Both the position numbers and the translations under genes were made by a program. Shown one piece after another: positions 1 through 6,349 of a stretch of DNA of 11,853 bases. The stretch comes from Burkholderiaceae bacterium (GTDB taxonomy: Bacteria > Pseudomonadota > Gammaproteobacteria > Burkholderiales > Burkholderiaceae_D), in NCBI GenBank assembly GCA_019752915.1, contig JAIELO010000202.1, positions 1-11,853 of the forward strand, read 5' to 3'. The notes under the pieces are model-generated. The model was not told where the DNA came from. It saw only the letters and a program-made list of their open reading frames with translations, and did not search any database. How positions within the stretch are numbered: the first letter of the stretch is position 1; the number at the start of each line of letters is the position of its first letter.

Positions 1-1835
1 AACGCGATCCCCACCGAGGTTTTCATCATTTGCAGCCGGCTCTTGTAATACACATACCAGTTGGCGAAGTTGGTCATCTCCTCGGCATAGCTGCAGCTAC
101 TGGCGCCGGCGCAATCGCTGCGATCGACACCTTTCGGGTAAGTCTGGCCACTGACGATATTCACCCGCACAAACGGATTGGGCGCACCGGAACCGGCAGA
201 CAGGGCGCTGGTCGAGACGGCAATCGCGTCATTCACGGCCGCCGCATAGCCACTGGTGGCGGAGCGGCTCCAGCTGATGCCGCCCTGATTGTCCATACTG
301 AAGGCGCTCAGCGTGGCGCTGTTATCGACCGCCGCCCAGTTCACCAGACACACACTGCTGCTGGTATAACCGCTCGGGCAGTTACTGTTATTGCCCAGAT
401 AGGCCTTGATGGTGCCCCCCGTGCCGATCGCCGTTACCACCGAACTGGCGATCTGGGTCGGCGAGCGGCCCTTCCCCAGACTCAGCGAAGTCGGGCTGCT
501 GAACGAGGACGATCCGATCAGGGTAGTGCCAGCATAGCTGAGACTTTTCAGGACAGCGGTCAGCGATGCCGAAGTGGTGCTGCCGCTGAAAGTAATCACC
601 GCTTTACCGGGTGCATACGGCGTGCTGACCACCGACGGTGCCGTCACCGCCAGTCCCCAGCCCGCGCGCGCGCTATCCGTGAACGGCTGGCAGTTGGCCA
701 CGCTGACACTGCCGGTGCAGCTCACCGGCAGCACCGCCACGACATTTTCCGCACTCAGCGTGATACCGAAACTGCTGCACGCCGGCACACTGGCCTGCCC
801 GGTCGGGGTGCGCACGCAGGCGTAATACAGCTTGCTCGACCCGGCCCCCAGATTGACCGAGGTGGCGATGATATTTGCCGCCAGCGCGCTGGCCATGGTC
901 TGCTGTTTGATCAGGCTATTCGTGCCGGTAGCGGCCGTCACCGTGCCATTGGTGATGGTAGTGCTGCCGTTGACCACCACACTGCTGATGCCCAGCGCAC
1001 TGGCCGTCGCCGAGGCGCCGATGGCGATGGTGCCGTAGGAGGCGGTCGCGCCGGTCGGCGTCGAATAGGCCGGATAGATAAAGCTGCCCACCCGCTTGCC
1101 CTGACACTGGGTCAGCAGCCGGTCGCTGCACCAGCGTACCTTGACAGGCACCGGATAGCCGGCCGGTGCGGTAGCGCCCACCGCCGTCGATTTGCAGACC
1201 TTCATGGTGTCATCGGTACAGAACTGGCCCACACCGATGGTGTAGTAATACGGGCCGGTGGTGTACGCCGTCGCCGTCTGGTAAGTGGCATCGGGATAGG
1301 TGTAGCTGGCCGTATTGAACTGGCAGCTGCCCCCGGAACACCATTTCAGATCGGGAAAACCACTCACCAGATTCAGGTTCGATGTGACCGTATTGCCGTA
1401 CAGGTCGGCCTTGTGTGCGCCAAAACCATCGCCACTGACCGAGCTCCAGTTATTGGTGTTGGCGGCATTCTGCTCCGGATAGTAACTGCCATCGGCCTTG
1501 ATCGGGACGCCATAACGAATCGCCGGATTGTAGTACTGCTTATTAAAATCCGGGCTCATGAATGGCGGATGACCGACACCGCAAGCGGTCACCCCGGCCT
1601 GTAGCGTTGCGCCACTACGGCACAGATTATCGTTGACATAGTCAGGTGTATAGGTCTGGTCCATCGACCCGGAATTATCGAACAGCAGCATCAGATTCGG
1701 TTTGACCGTACCGGTACCGGAAATATTCAGCAGCGGCACCTGCGCGATCTGGGTCAGGCCGGCCTGCGCCGCTTGCGGCAGCCAGGCCAGCAGCACCAGT
1801 ACGGCGCCGGCCAGCGGGATGCGGAACTTGTTCAT
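1..1835 (-). CDS. pilY1: PilY1/PilC family type IV pilus tip adhesin, N-terminal 611 residues (3' end outside window)
   Basis: PilY1 proteins are large secreted proteins at the type IV pilus tip that act in pilus assembly, adhesion and surface sensing. The minus frame is open from the start to the window edge. Residues 1-25 form a Sec signal peptide (MNKFR start, hydrophobic core, AQA|G cleavage site). A von Willebrand A MIDAS motif DNSGS lies at residues 53-57 after the strand LMLLF. The family's YYNPAIRYG segment follows. The visible part ends in the typical NFANWYVYYKSRLQMMK block. The fragment is rich in Cys (pairs such as WCSGGSC and WCSDRLLTQC), suggesting periplasmic disulfides. Residues about 265-490 hold Ser/Thr/Ala-rich insert sequence with two weakly similar copies. 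I chose ATG 1835 because GGA lies 7 nt upstream; ATG 1847, in the same frame, has a poor ribosome site. It is last in the minor-pilin operon, 26 nt after pilX. Family assignment is firm; the C-terminal beta-propeller lies outside the window. Confidence 0.93.
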   Translation of the reverse strand, partial: MNKFRIPLAGAVLVLLAWLPQAAQAGLTQIAQVPLLNISGTGTVKPNLMLLFDNSGSMDQTYTPDYVNDNLCRSGATLQAGVTACGVGHPPFMSPDFNKQYYNPAIRYGVPIKADGSYYPEQNAANTNNWSSVSGDGFGAHKADLYGNTVTSNLNLVSGFPDLKWCSGGSCQFNTASYTYPDATYQTATAYTTGPYYYTIGVGQFCTDDTMKVCKSTAVGATAPAGYPVPVKVRWCSDRLLTQCQGKRVGSFIYPAYSTPTGATASYGTIAIGASATASALGISSVVVNGSTTITNGTVTAATGTNSLIKQQTMASALAANIIATSVNLGAGSSKLYYACVRTPTGQASVPACSSFGITLSAENVVAVLPVSCTGSVSVANCQPFTDSARAGWGLAVTAPSVVSTPYAPGKAVITFSGSTTSASLTAVLKSLSYAGTTLIGSSSFSSPTSLSLGKGRSPTQIASSVVTAIGTGGTIKAYLGNNSNCPSGYTSSSVCLVNWAAVDNSATLSAFSMDNQGGISWSRSATSGYAAAVNDAIAVSTSALSAGSGAPNPFVRVNIVSGQTYPKGVDRSDCAGASSCSYAEEMTNFANWYVYYKSRLQMMKTSVGIA

Positions 1836-1861
1836 CTTGGTTTCCATCCAGAGTAGCGGGC

Positions 1862-2446
1862 TCAAGGCCCTTTCATGACCACGGCTTGCGCCACCACATT
1901 GCCGCCACGGGCGCCAGCAATGCGCGCTGTCACCACGTAATGCAGCTGTGGCTGATCGAGGTAATTGGGACTATCGGACCGCCCGCTCTTGCCATACGGC
2001 TGGCTGGTCTTGGAATTGGGTCGTGCCGAGGTCAGCTGGCAGCGGTTGTTGACGGCGTTATACGGGCCGGCAAAGTCGCACTGGCGGTGGATCACGTACT
2101 CGACGCGGTTGCCGGACGCATCGGCCGGCAGCGTCACCGAGCCAGTCCAGAAGGCCGGCGTACTGACGGTCCAGGTTGGCGACATGGTGGCGACATAGCC
2201 ATTGCCGGGCTGATTCGCTTCCAGCAGCGACGCATTCGGGATATCGCGCAGATAGGCAAAGCCGGTATGCACGCCCAGATCGGCAGCCTTGCTGAGCGCC
2301 GACTCGTAGGCCAGATTGGCCGTCGTCAGGGTGGTCGAGGTGCTCGACTTCAGCAGGTAGATGCTGCTGACCAGCATGACCGTCAGCATGATCAGCATGA
2401 CCGGCAAGGCAATCCCGCGCTGTCGATGGTTTGGACGGGCTGGCAT
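1862..2446 (-). CDS. pilX: PilX-type minor pilin
   Basis: This is a minor pilin of 194 residues, expected to be cleaved by PilD and inserted in the inner membrane before joining the pilus tip complex with PilV, PilW, FimT/FimU and PilE. The leader MPARPNHRQRG is followed by a hydrophobic helix (residues 12-32, IALPVMLIML...). The mature residue 5 is Val, not the Glu found in the other pilins here. Two Cys (C123 and C136) could close a disulfide loop. The C-terminal LHYVVTARIAGARGG resembles the PilX C-terminal strand. The start was set at ATG 2446 because GGAGG lies 5 nt upstream. This gives a TGATG junction with the pilW stop. ATG 2449 and GTG 2458 are in-frame alternatives adding 1 and 4 residues. 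Sequence similarity across PilX proteins is low, so the name rests on leader, size and operon place between pilW and pilY1. Confidence 0.88.
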   Translation of the reverse strand: MPARPNHRQRGIALPVMLIMLTVMLVSSIYLLKSSTSTTLTTANLAYESALSKAADLGVHTGFAYLRDIPNASLLEANQPGNGYVATMSPTWTVSTPAFWTGSVTLPADASGNRVEYVIHRQCDFAGPYNAVNNRCQLTSARPNSKTSQPYGKSGRSDSPNYLDQPQLHYVVTARIAGARGGNVVAQAVVMKGP

Positions 2447-3636
2447 CATGGCCTCCACTGGGCGTTACGAATCGGCACGATGTTCTCGAACACCCGGTAG
2501 CGATAGCACTGCCACGGCACGGCGTCGCCCGCCACTGCCACATTGACCTGTACCGGCACGGCGGCCACAGTGGCCGGTGCGGCGCTGGCAAACACGATCG
2601 GCAATTCGGTGGTGGCACTGCACTGCCCTGCTGCGTTGGCTTTCTTCACAGTTTTGCTGCGCGCCACCACGGCCAGCCGCACCGCCGCCACCCGCTGATA
2701 ATCGCCGGGGCTGCCCACCACACCATCGCCATCGGCATCGATCATGCTGGAACTCCAGGCGGTGATCTGCATGCCGTTCGCGCCCGGATTCGGGTCGTAG
2801 CTGCCGGCCACCACCCGCGTATCGAAGCCATACTGGCCCTTGATGCTGACTACGTTATCGGTCACCGATACCGGGGCCAGTTCGGCCCCCGGCAATTCCG
2901 CCGCGCGCAGGCGCAGCACGCCGTTCGCCACCGACCAGGTGTGGAAATGTAGCTGGGTAGCGGGGCCGAGATTGTAGATATAGCTGACATTCTGGCGATA
3001 CACATTGGCCAGTCCGCCCGCCGCATTGAAGCGGAAGCCGGTGCCGCTATTGAACAGCAGCGTGTTGTTGGGCGCCGCACCAAAGCCGGACATCTGCACC
3101 AGCGAGCACTGGCCAGTGCCGGGCGTGAGCGGCGCAATCACCAGCACATCGCCGGTCAGGAAGGTGTAGGGGTTGCGGCTATCGATGGTAAACAGATTGC
3201 CGCCCACATAGTCGGCAAACAGGCGCGCCGAACCGTTGCCACTCTGCGAGGTGCCACTATTGAAGGAGATGACATCGGGATCGCTGCCATTCGACTGGAT
3301 CAGTGCCGCAGCCAGGGGCGTGATGTTGACGCCACCGCGTGTCACCGTCGGCAAGGCATAACCACTGGCATCGGTCAGCACGGTATCGCAACCGGCCAGC
3401 ATCGGGTCGTTGATACCCCAGCCCGATTCGCCCGCATCATTCGAGAGCGAATACAGTGCCAGCATGCCGTTCTGCATACTGTCGGAGCCGCCCACGGCGG
3501 CTTCCTTGTTAAGTTCGCCGCTGATGATCAGGCGGGTGGCAAACAGCAGTGCCAGCAGACCGATCACCACGCTGACCATCAGTTCGACCAGCGAAAAGCC
3601 GCGGCCGCGCCGGATAAGTGGGAGAGGAAGTGCCAT
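2446..3636 (-). CDS. pilW: PilW-type minor pilin
   Basis: This minor pilin of the type IV pilus initiation complex has 396 residues, longer than the roughly 270-residue Pseudomonas PilW. The leader MALPLPLIRRGRG ends at Gly13. The mature start FSLVELMVSVVIGLLALLF has Glu at position 5 and a typical transmembrane alpha1 helix. The C-terminal half shows PilW hallmarks: DGDGVVGSPGDYQRVAAVRL leading into AVVARS, and the closing CYRYRVFENIVPIRNAQW. Residues 300-312 (DADGDGVVGSPGD) look like a calcium-binding DxDxDG loop. Cys occur at 83, 177, 339 and 377. The ATG begins 1 nt after the pilV stop and has no strong Shine-Dalgarno, so translation is probably coupled. The TGA stop shares one base with the pilX ATG. 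The assignment is secure from leader, C-terminus and position; the calcium loop is inference. Confidence 0.92.
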   Translation of the reverse strand: MALPLPLIRRGRGFSLVELMVSVVIGLLALLFATRLIISGELNKEAAVGGSDSMQNGMLALYSLSNDAGESGWGINDPMLAGCDTVLTDASGYALPTVTRGGVNITPLAAALIQSNGSDPDVISFNSGTSQSGNGSARLFADYVGGNLFTIDSRNPYTFLTGDVLVIAPLTPGTGQCSLVQMSGFGAAPNNTLLFNSGTGFRFNAAGGLANVYRQNVSYIYNLGPATQLHFHTWSVANGVLRLRAAELPGAELAPVSVTDNVVSIKGQYGFDTRVVAGSYDPNPGANGMQITAWSSSMIDADGDGVVGSPGDYQRVAAVRLAVVARSKTVKKANAAGQCSATTELPIVFASAAPATVAAVPVQVNVAVAGDAVPWQCYRYRVFENIVPIRNAQWRP

Positions 3637-3637
3637 A

Positions 3638-4072
3638 TCAGTTCGCTATATAGGAAGTCACCTGATGCAGATTCATATCGTCAGCGGCTTTGCGTTGCCA
3701 GCGGATCGAAATATCGACCCGCACCCGGCGCGCTTCGGGCGTCACCTGGACGGACAACAAAGCACCGGGAATATAGCGACGGGTTTCTTCTGCCCAAGGC
3801 TGCAGCGCGTCACTGGCCTCCTTGCCCTCTTCCATGGTGTAATTGAATACATTGGCCAGATCGGCATTCATCACGCCGAGCAGCTTTTCGCTGGCCATGG
3901 TGGCTTCGGCGCGCTGGCTGGCGTCCGACAGTGCCGAATAGGCACGTGCCTGCAAGCCGATGGTGCCGAGCAGGCCGATACCCAGAATCACAATCGCCAG
4001 CAAGGCTTCCAGCAGTGCGATGCCGCCCTGCCGCCGTGCGGCGCGCCGTGTTGTCAGTGCTAGCTGTTTCAT
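3638..4072 (-). CDS. pilV: PilV-type minor pilin
   Basis: A small prepilin of 144 residues with leader MKQLALTTRRAARRQGG and cleavage after Gly17. The mature N-terminus IALLEALLAIVILGIGLLG carries Glu at position 5, and TIGLQARAYSALSDASQR follows, typical of betaproteobacterial PilV. The globular part is short, has no Cys, and ends in the strand RVRVDISIRWQ. PilV joins the minor pilin complex that primes pilus assembly and presents PilY1. Its ATG overlaps the fimT TGA stop as ATGA (4 nt), which indicates translational coupling; no strong Shine-Dalgarno is seen. The only close alternative would be a GspI-like type II secretion pseudopilin, but the neighbouring pilW, pilX and pilY1 argue for pilus function. 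Confidence 0.9.
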   Translation of the reverse strand: MKQLALTTRRAARRQGGIALLEALLAIVILGIGLLGTIGLQARAYSALSDASQRAEATMASEKLLGVMNADLANVFNYTMEEGKEASDALQPWAEETRRYIPGALLSVQVTPEARRVRVDISIRWQRKAADDMNLHQVTSYIAN

Positions 4073-4707
4073 GGTGGACAGGCCCGGCTATCACTGGCAG
4101 GCAGCGAAGGTTGGCACTTGGTGGCCATACCAGCCAGTGTCAGCACCAGTGCCACACTCGGTACTTCGGCGCTGTAGCGGCTGGCCGGATCGAGCCGCAA
4201 CTGCGTCATGCGTTCGGCAAAGCGGGTATCCACCCAGCCCATCGGTGTGAAATACACTTGCGAACTCCCTTCCGGCAAAGTACTCGGTAGCAGGATTTCC
4301 GAACTGGGCAAGGCATCCGCGAGCCGCAGTACGGATTTGAAACCGGCCGCCCCTTCCGGATCATTGGTAGCGGCCGCGTCCACCGTCGACCAGCCGGCTT
4401 CAGCCGCGCCGCACTGACTGGTGGCAGACACAAAACACAGATCGACCTGCCAGTTCATCTGGCCGCTGCTGGTGTTCGGACTCAGACTAATCCGGCTGAA
4501 ACTGTTGTGCAGCACGGCCTGGCGGCGCGCCATGGCATACCCTTCCGCATAGAACTCGCTGGCGCTGCGGGCGCGATTGGCTAGCAGCCAGTTGCTGGCG
4601 TTGGGAATGCCAACGGCCAGCAGCAAGCCGAAGATCGACAGCGTAATCAGCAGTTCGAGCAGAGTCAGTCCGCGCATGCGCGGCTGAGCGGGCCTTAGTT
4701 GGAACAT
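4069..4707 (-). CDS. fimT: GspH/FimT (FimU-like) family minor pilin
   Basis: A GspH/FimT-family prepilin of 212 residues. The leader MFQLRPAQPRMRG is followed by LTLLELLITLSIFGLLLAVG, with Glu at mature position 5, and then the family's IPNASNWLLANRARSASEFY segment. ARRQAVLHNS and SISLSPN-like motifs lead into the beta-rich head. Cys lie at 91, 99, 198 and 210; the last pair sits in the C-terminal region (MATKCQPSLPASDSRAC). In Pseudomonas the matching position is FimU, which couples the tip complex to the major pilin. ATG 4707 is supported by AAGGTGGAG immediately upstream; that ribosome site lies within the last codons of pilE, and the two frames overlap by 13 nt. The choice between the symbols fimT and fimU is a matter of convention here. 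Confidence 0.88.
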   Translation of the reverse strand: MFQLRPAQPRMRGLTLLELLITLSIFGLLLAVGIPNASNWLLANRARSASEFYAEGYAMARRQAVLHNSFSRISLSPNTSSGQMNWQVDLCFVSATSQCGAAEAGWSTVDAAATNDPEGAAGFKSVLRLADALPSSEILLPSTLPEGSSQVYFTPMGWVDTRFAERMTQLRLDPASRYSAEVPSVALVLTLAGMATKCQPSLPASDSRACPP

Positions 4708-5120
4708 GCTCCACCTTTATGATCGACCCAGCAGGCGGCATTGGTGCCCCAGCCGGTCGGACTGCCGGTCGTCGCGTGGGTGCCGTTCTGATCGATGGTA
4801 TAGACGAAACCGGCCATCTTGCCGCTACCGGTGGCCGTGATGGTGTAGGCCGAAGCGGTGGCTGACGTCAGGGCATAGCTGAAATTGGCGGTATTGGCAG
4901 GAAACGCGGCAGCCGCGTCGAAACCGGCGTAACTGCGGTTATTTGCCCAGTACTGTTCGGCTGCGGGCTGCGCCCCGCCCAGCGCCGTGAACGCCTCACT
5001 GAGCCGGCCGCGCACCACATAGTCAGCGTAGGACGGAATGGCGAACGCCATCAGAATCCCGACGATCGCCACCGCGATCATGATTTCAATCAGCGTAAAA
5101 CCTTGCTGGCGGTTTTTCAT
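4695..5120 (-). CDS. pilE: PilE-type IV pilin protein (minor pilin), first gene of operon
   Basis: A type IV pilin of 141 residues with a very short class III leader, MKNRQQG, cleaved before FTLIEIMIAVAIVGILMAFAIPSYADYVVRGR. Glu at mature position 5 and Pro in the helix are canonical. The head holds AQPAAEQYWANNRSYAGF, common in betaproteobacterial PilE proteins. A C-terminal disulfide-bonded loop is likely between C130 and C139. TAGGAG lies 7 nt before the ATG. As first gene next to fimT, pilV, pilW, pilX and pilY1 it is best read as the minor pilin PilE rather than the major subunit PilA, although a major-pilin or DNA-binding (ComP-like) role cannot be excluded from sequence. In Pseudomonas, pilE lies at the other end of the operon. 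Confidence 0.9.
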   Translation of the reverse strand: MKNRQQGFTLIEIMIAVAIVGILMAFAIPSYADYVVRGRLSEAFTALGGAQPAAEQYWANNRSYAGFDAAAAFPANTANFSYALTSATASAYTITATGSGKMAGFVYTIDQNGTHATTGSPTGWGTNAACWVDHKGGACSN

Positions 5121-5153
5121 GGCCCGCTCCTATTATCAATGTGCACGTTTACT

Positions 5154-5182
5154 AGTGTAGCCGAGCGCGCTTAAATTGCCAC
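5154..5182 (-). promoter_or_regulatory. Candidate sigma-70 promoter of the pilE-pilY1 operon
   Basis: On the minus strand, GTGGCA (4/6 match to TTGACA) and TACACT (4/6 match to TATAAT) are separated by exactly 17 bp. The implied transcript start lies about 25-30 nt before the pilE ATG, leaving room for the TAGGAG ribosome site. A single TGTGA half-site of CRP/Vfr type lies just upstream (5194-5198 as TCACA on plus), but its partner half is not recognisable. Confidence 0.4.
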
Positions 5183-5224
5183 GAGGAAATTATCACAAAT
5201 GCTCACCAAGGGCAGGTTTCGCGC

Positions 5225-5250
5225 AAAAAACTGCAAAAATGTTGGAAAAA
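5225..5250. promoter_or_regulatory. Phased A-tracts (predicted curved DNA)
   Basis: Three A-tracts on the plus strand (5225-5230, 5235-5239 and 5246-5250) have centres about 10 bp apart, close to one helical turn. Such phasing bends DNA. They lie roughly 45-75 bp upstream of the candidate pilE -35 element, where curvature can aid RNA polymerase or bind nucleoid proteins. This is a seen pattern; the function is inferred. Confidence 0.45.
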
Positions 5251-5335
5251 CGGACATGGGGACGCCAGCTTTCCCATCGTTGCACGCACCGCTATGCCCT
5301 CGCTCCGGGGCAGAACCCAGAGTCCGCGTAGGAGT

Positions 5336-5367
5336 AGGACTACACAGCTGGGCGGTGCAGGACTACA
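5336..5367. repeat. Direct repeat AGGACTACA x2, 23 bp apart
   Basis: AGGACTACA occurs at 5336-5344 and again at 5359-5367, starts 23 bp apart (about two helical turns). The first copy sits in a small inverted repeat, GTAG-GA-CTAC (5334-5343), and is preceded by AGGAGTA (5330-5336), whose complement TACTCCT fits the NarL heptamer consensus TACYYMT. The arrangement suggests an operator for a dimeric regulator acting on the crp-like gene or on pilE. Which regulator is unknown. Confidence 0.4.
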
Positions 5368-5476
5368 TGCCTGCGTCTATCCGGCTTATGTTCGGTGGAC
5401 AGGGCTAGCCTTACAGTAGTGACAACACGAAAGCGCAGCAATGCTGTGTTTGTTTTGACAGACTGCGAGGAACAAG

Positions 5477-6349
5477 ATGATCGATACCCTAACCAGCCCG
5501 TCACCGGCGACCTGTCGTCCGGCCAGTACTACCCTCCCGACTGCCCGCTCTTTAGTCACTGGCGCTGGCTGCGCCACTGTCCGCCCGACCACCCGCGCCT
5601 ACACCGGTGCACCCCGTGCCATCCTGCCGGCCACCATCAGTCCGAGCGGCGCGCGCCAGAATGAATTACTGGCCGCCTTGCCGGCCACTGCACTGGAAGC
5701 CCTGCTGCCACAACTGGAGTTGGTCAATCTGCCGGCAGGCAAAGAACTGTTCGAATATGGCGCTACCATGGAGTACGTCTACTTCCCCACCACCGCCATC
5801 GTCTCGTTGCTGTACGTGATGGAAAACGGTGCGACCACGGAAATTGCCGTAGCCGGTCGCGAAGGCGTGGTCGGTGTTTCGCTGTTTGCCGGCGAACGTG
5901 CCATCTGCAGCGCCATCGTGCAGGCGGCCGGCTATGGTTTGCGCATGCATGCGCGCCACCTGCGCGCCGTGTTCCATCTGGGCGGCGCCCTGCCGGCCCT
6001 GCTGATGCGCTACAACACCGCCCTGTTCGCCCAGATGGCACAGAACGCCGTGGGGGGCCGCCACAGTTCGATCGAACAGAAACTGTGCCGCTGGCTGCTG
6101 GAACGGCTGGATCGCTCACCTGACAATATTCTCAAAGTCACGCAGGAAATGATTGCCGTGATGCTGGGCGTGCGGCGGGAAAGCATCACGGCCGCTGCCG
6201 GCAAGTTGCAGGAACAGGGCTGGATCGCCTACCGGCGCGGCACCATCACTGTACTGGATCGCGCAGGTCTGGAACGGTATGCGGGCGAGTGCTACAAGGT
6301 GGCGAAGACGGAGTATGACCGTCTGCTGGAGGAGGTAGCGTGCTATTGA
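5477..6349 (+). CDS. Crp/Fnr family transcriptional regulator
   Basis: A 290-residue Crp/Fnr-superfamily regulator. A cyclic-nucleotide-binding-type beta-barrel spans about residues 62-160 (LPAGKELFEYGATMEYVYFPTTAIVSLLYV..., then EIAVAGREGVVG). A long dimer helix follows (FAQMAQNAVGGRHSSIEQKLCRWLL). A winged helix-turn-helix occupies about 222-262 (TQEMIAVMLGVRRESITAAAGKL, GWIAYRRGTITVLDR). The Arg/Thr/Ser residues that bind cAMP in Crp, and the Fnr cysteine cluster, are not evident, so the ligand is unknown. Residues 1-58 form a Ser/Thr/Pro/Ala-rich extension. The start is still favoured because GAGG lies 6 nt upstream of ATG 5477 and no better start precedes the domain. It is divergent from pilE and convergent with the kinase gene, overlapping it by 104 bp. 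Family assignment is strong; targets are unknown. Confidence 0.9.
   Translation: MIDTLTSPSPATCRPASTTLPTARSLVTGAGCATVRPTTRAYTGAPRAILPATISPSGARQNELLAALPATALEALLPQLELVNLPAGKELFEYGATMEYVYFPTTAIVSLLYVMENGATTEIAVAGREGVVGVSLFAGERAICSAIVQAAGYGLRMHARHLRAVFHLGGALPALLMRYNTALFAQMAQNAVGGRHSSIEQKLCRWLLERLDRSPDNILKVTQEMIAVMLGVRRESITAAAGKLQEQGWIAYRRGTITVLDRAGLERYAGECYKVAKTEYDRLLEEVACY

Larger units (their letters stand above)
5121..5476. other. Divergent intergenic region between pilE and the crp-like gene
   Basis: This 356-bp stretch separates two divergent start codons and has no convincing gene. A plus-strand frame at 5199-5408 has no ribosome site, no recognisable domain, and a composition that changes abruptly along its length. 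The half nearest pilE is AT-rich with A-tracts and the candidate pilE promoter. The middle holds a 9-bp direct repeat. The end nearest crp holds an 11-bp palindrome, CAGCA-A-TGCTG, at 5436-5446. I could not place a good promoter for the crp-like gene. Confidence 0.7.

Noticed and set aside
30..1604. 524-codon plus-strand open frame opposite pilY1
   Set aside because: It is the complement of a secure PilY1 frame with signal peptide, MIDAS and family motifs. Its product is Arg/His/Gly-rich with no domain, as expected from antisense of GC-rich coding DNA.
5160..5182. Sigma-54 type GG-N10-GC promoter before pilE
   Set aside because: TGGCA is present, but the downstream TTGC part does not match; the sigma-70 reading fits better.
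5199..5408. 69-codon plus-strand frame in the intergenic region
   Set aside because: No ribosome site, no recognisable domain, and it spans the A-tracts and repeats, which better explain the sequence.
5455..5460. Perfect TTGACA as a -35 box for the crp-like gene
   Set aside because: At 17-bp spacing the -10 would fall on the start codon, and no TATAAT-like hexamer is there.
5666..6119. Minus-strand frames opposite the crp-like gene
   Set aside because: They are shadows with Arg/Gly-rich products and no domain, opposite a secure Crp/Fnr protein.
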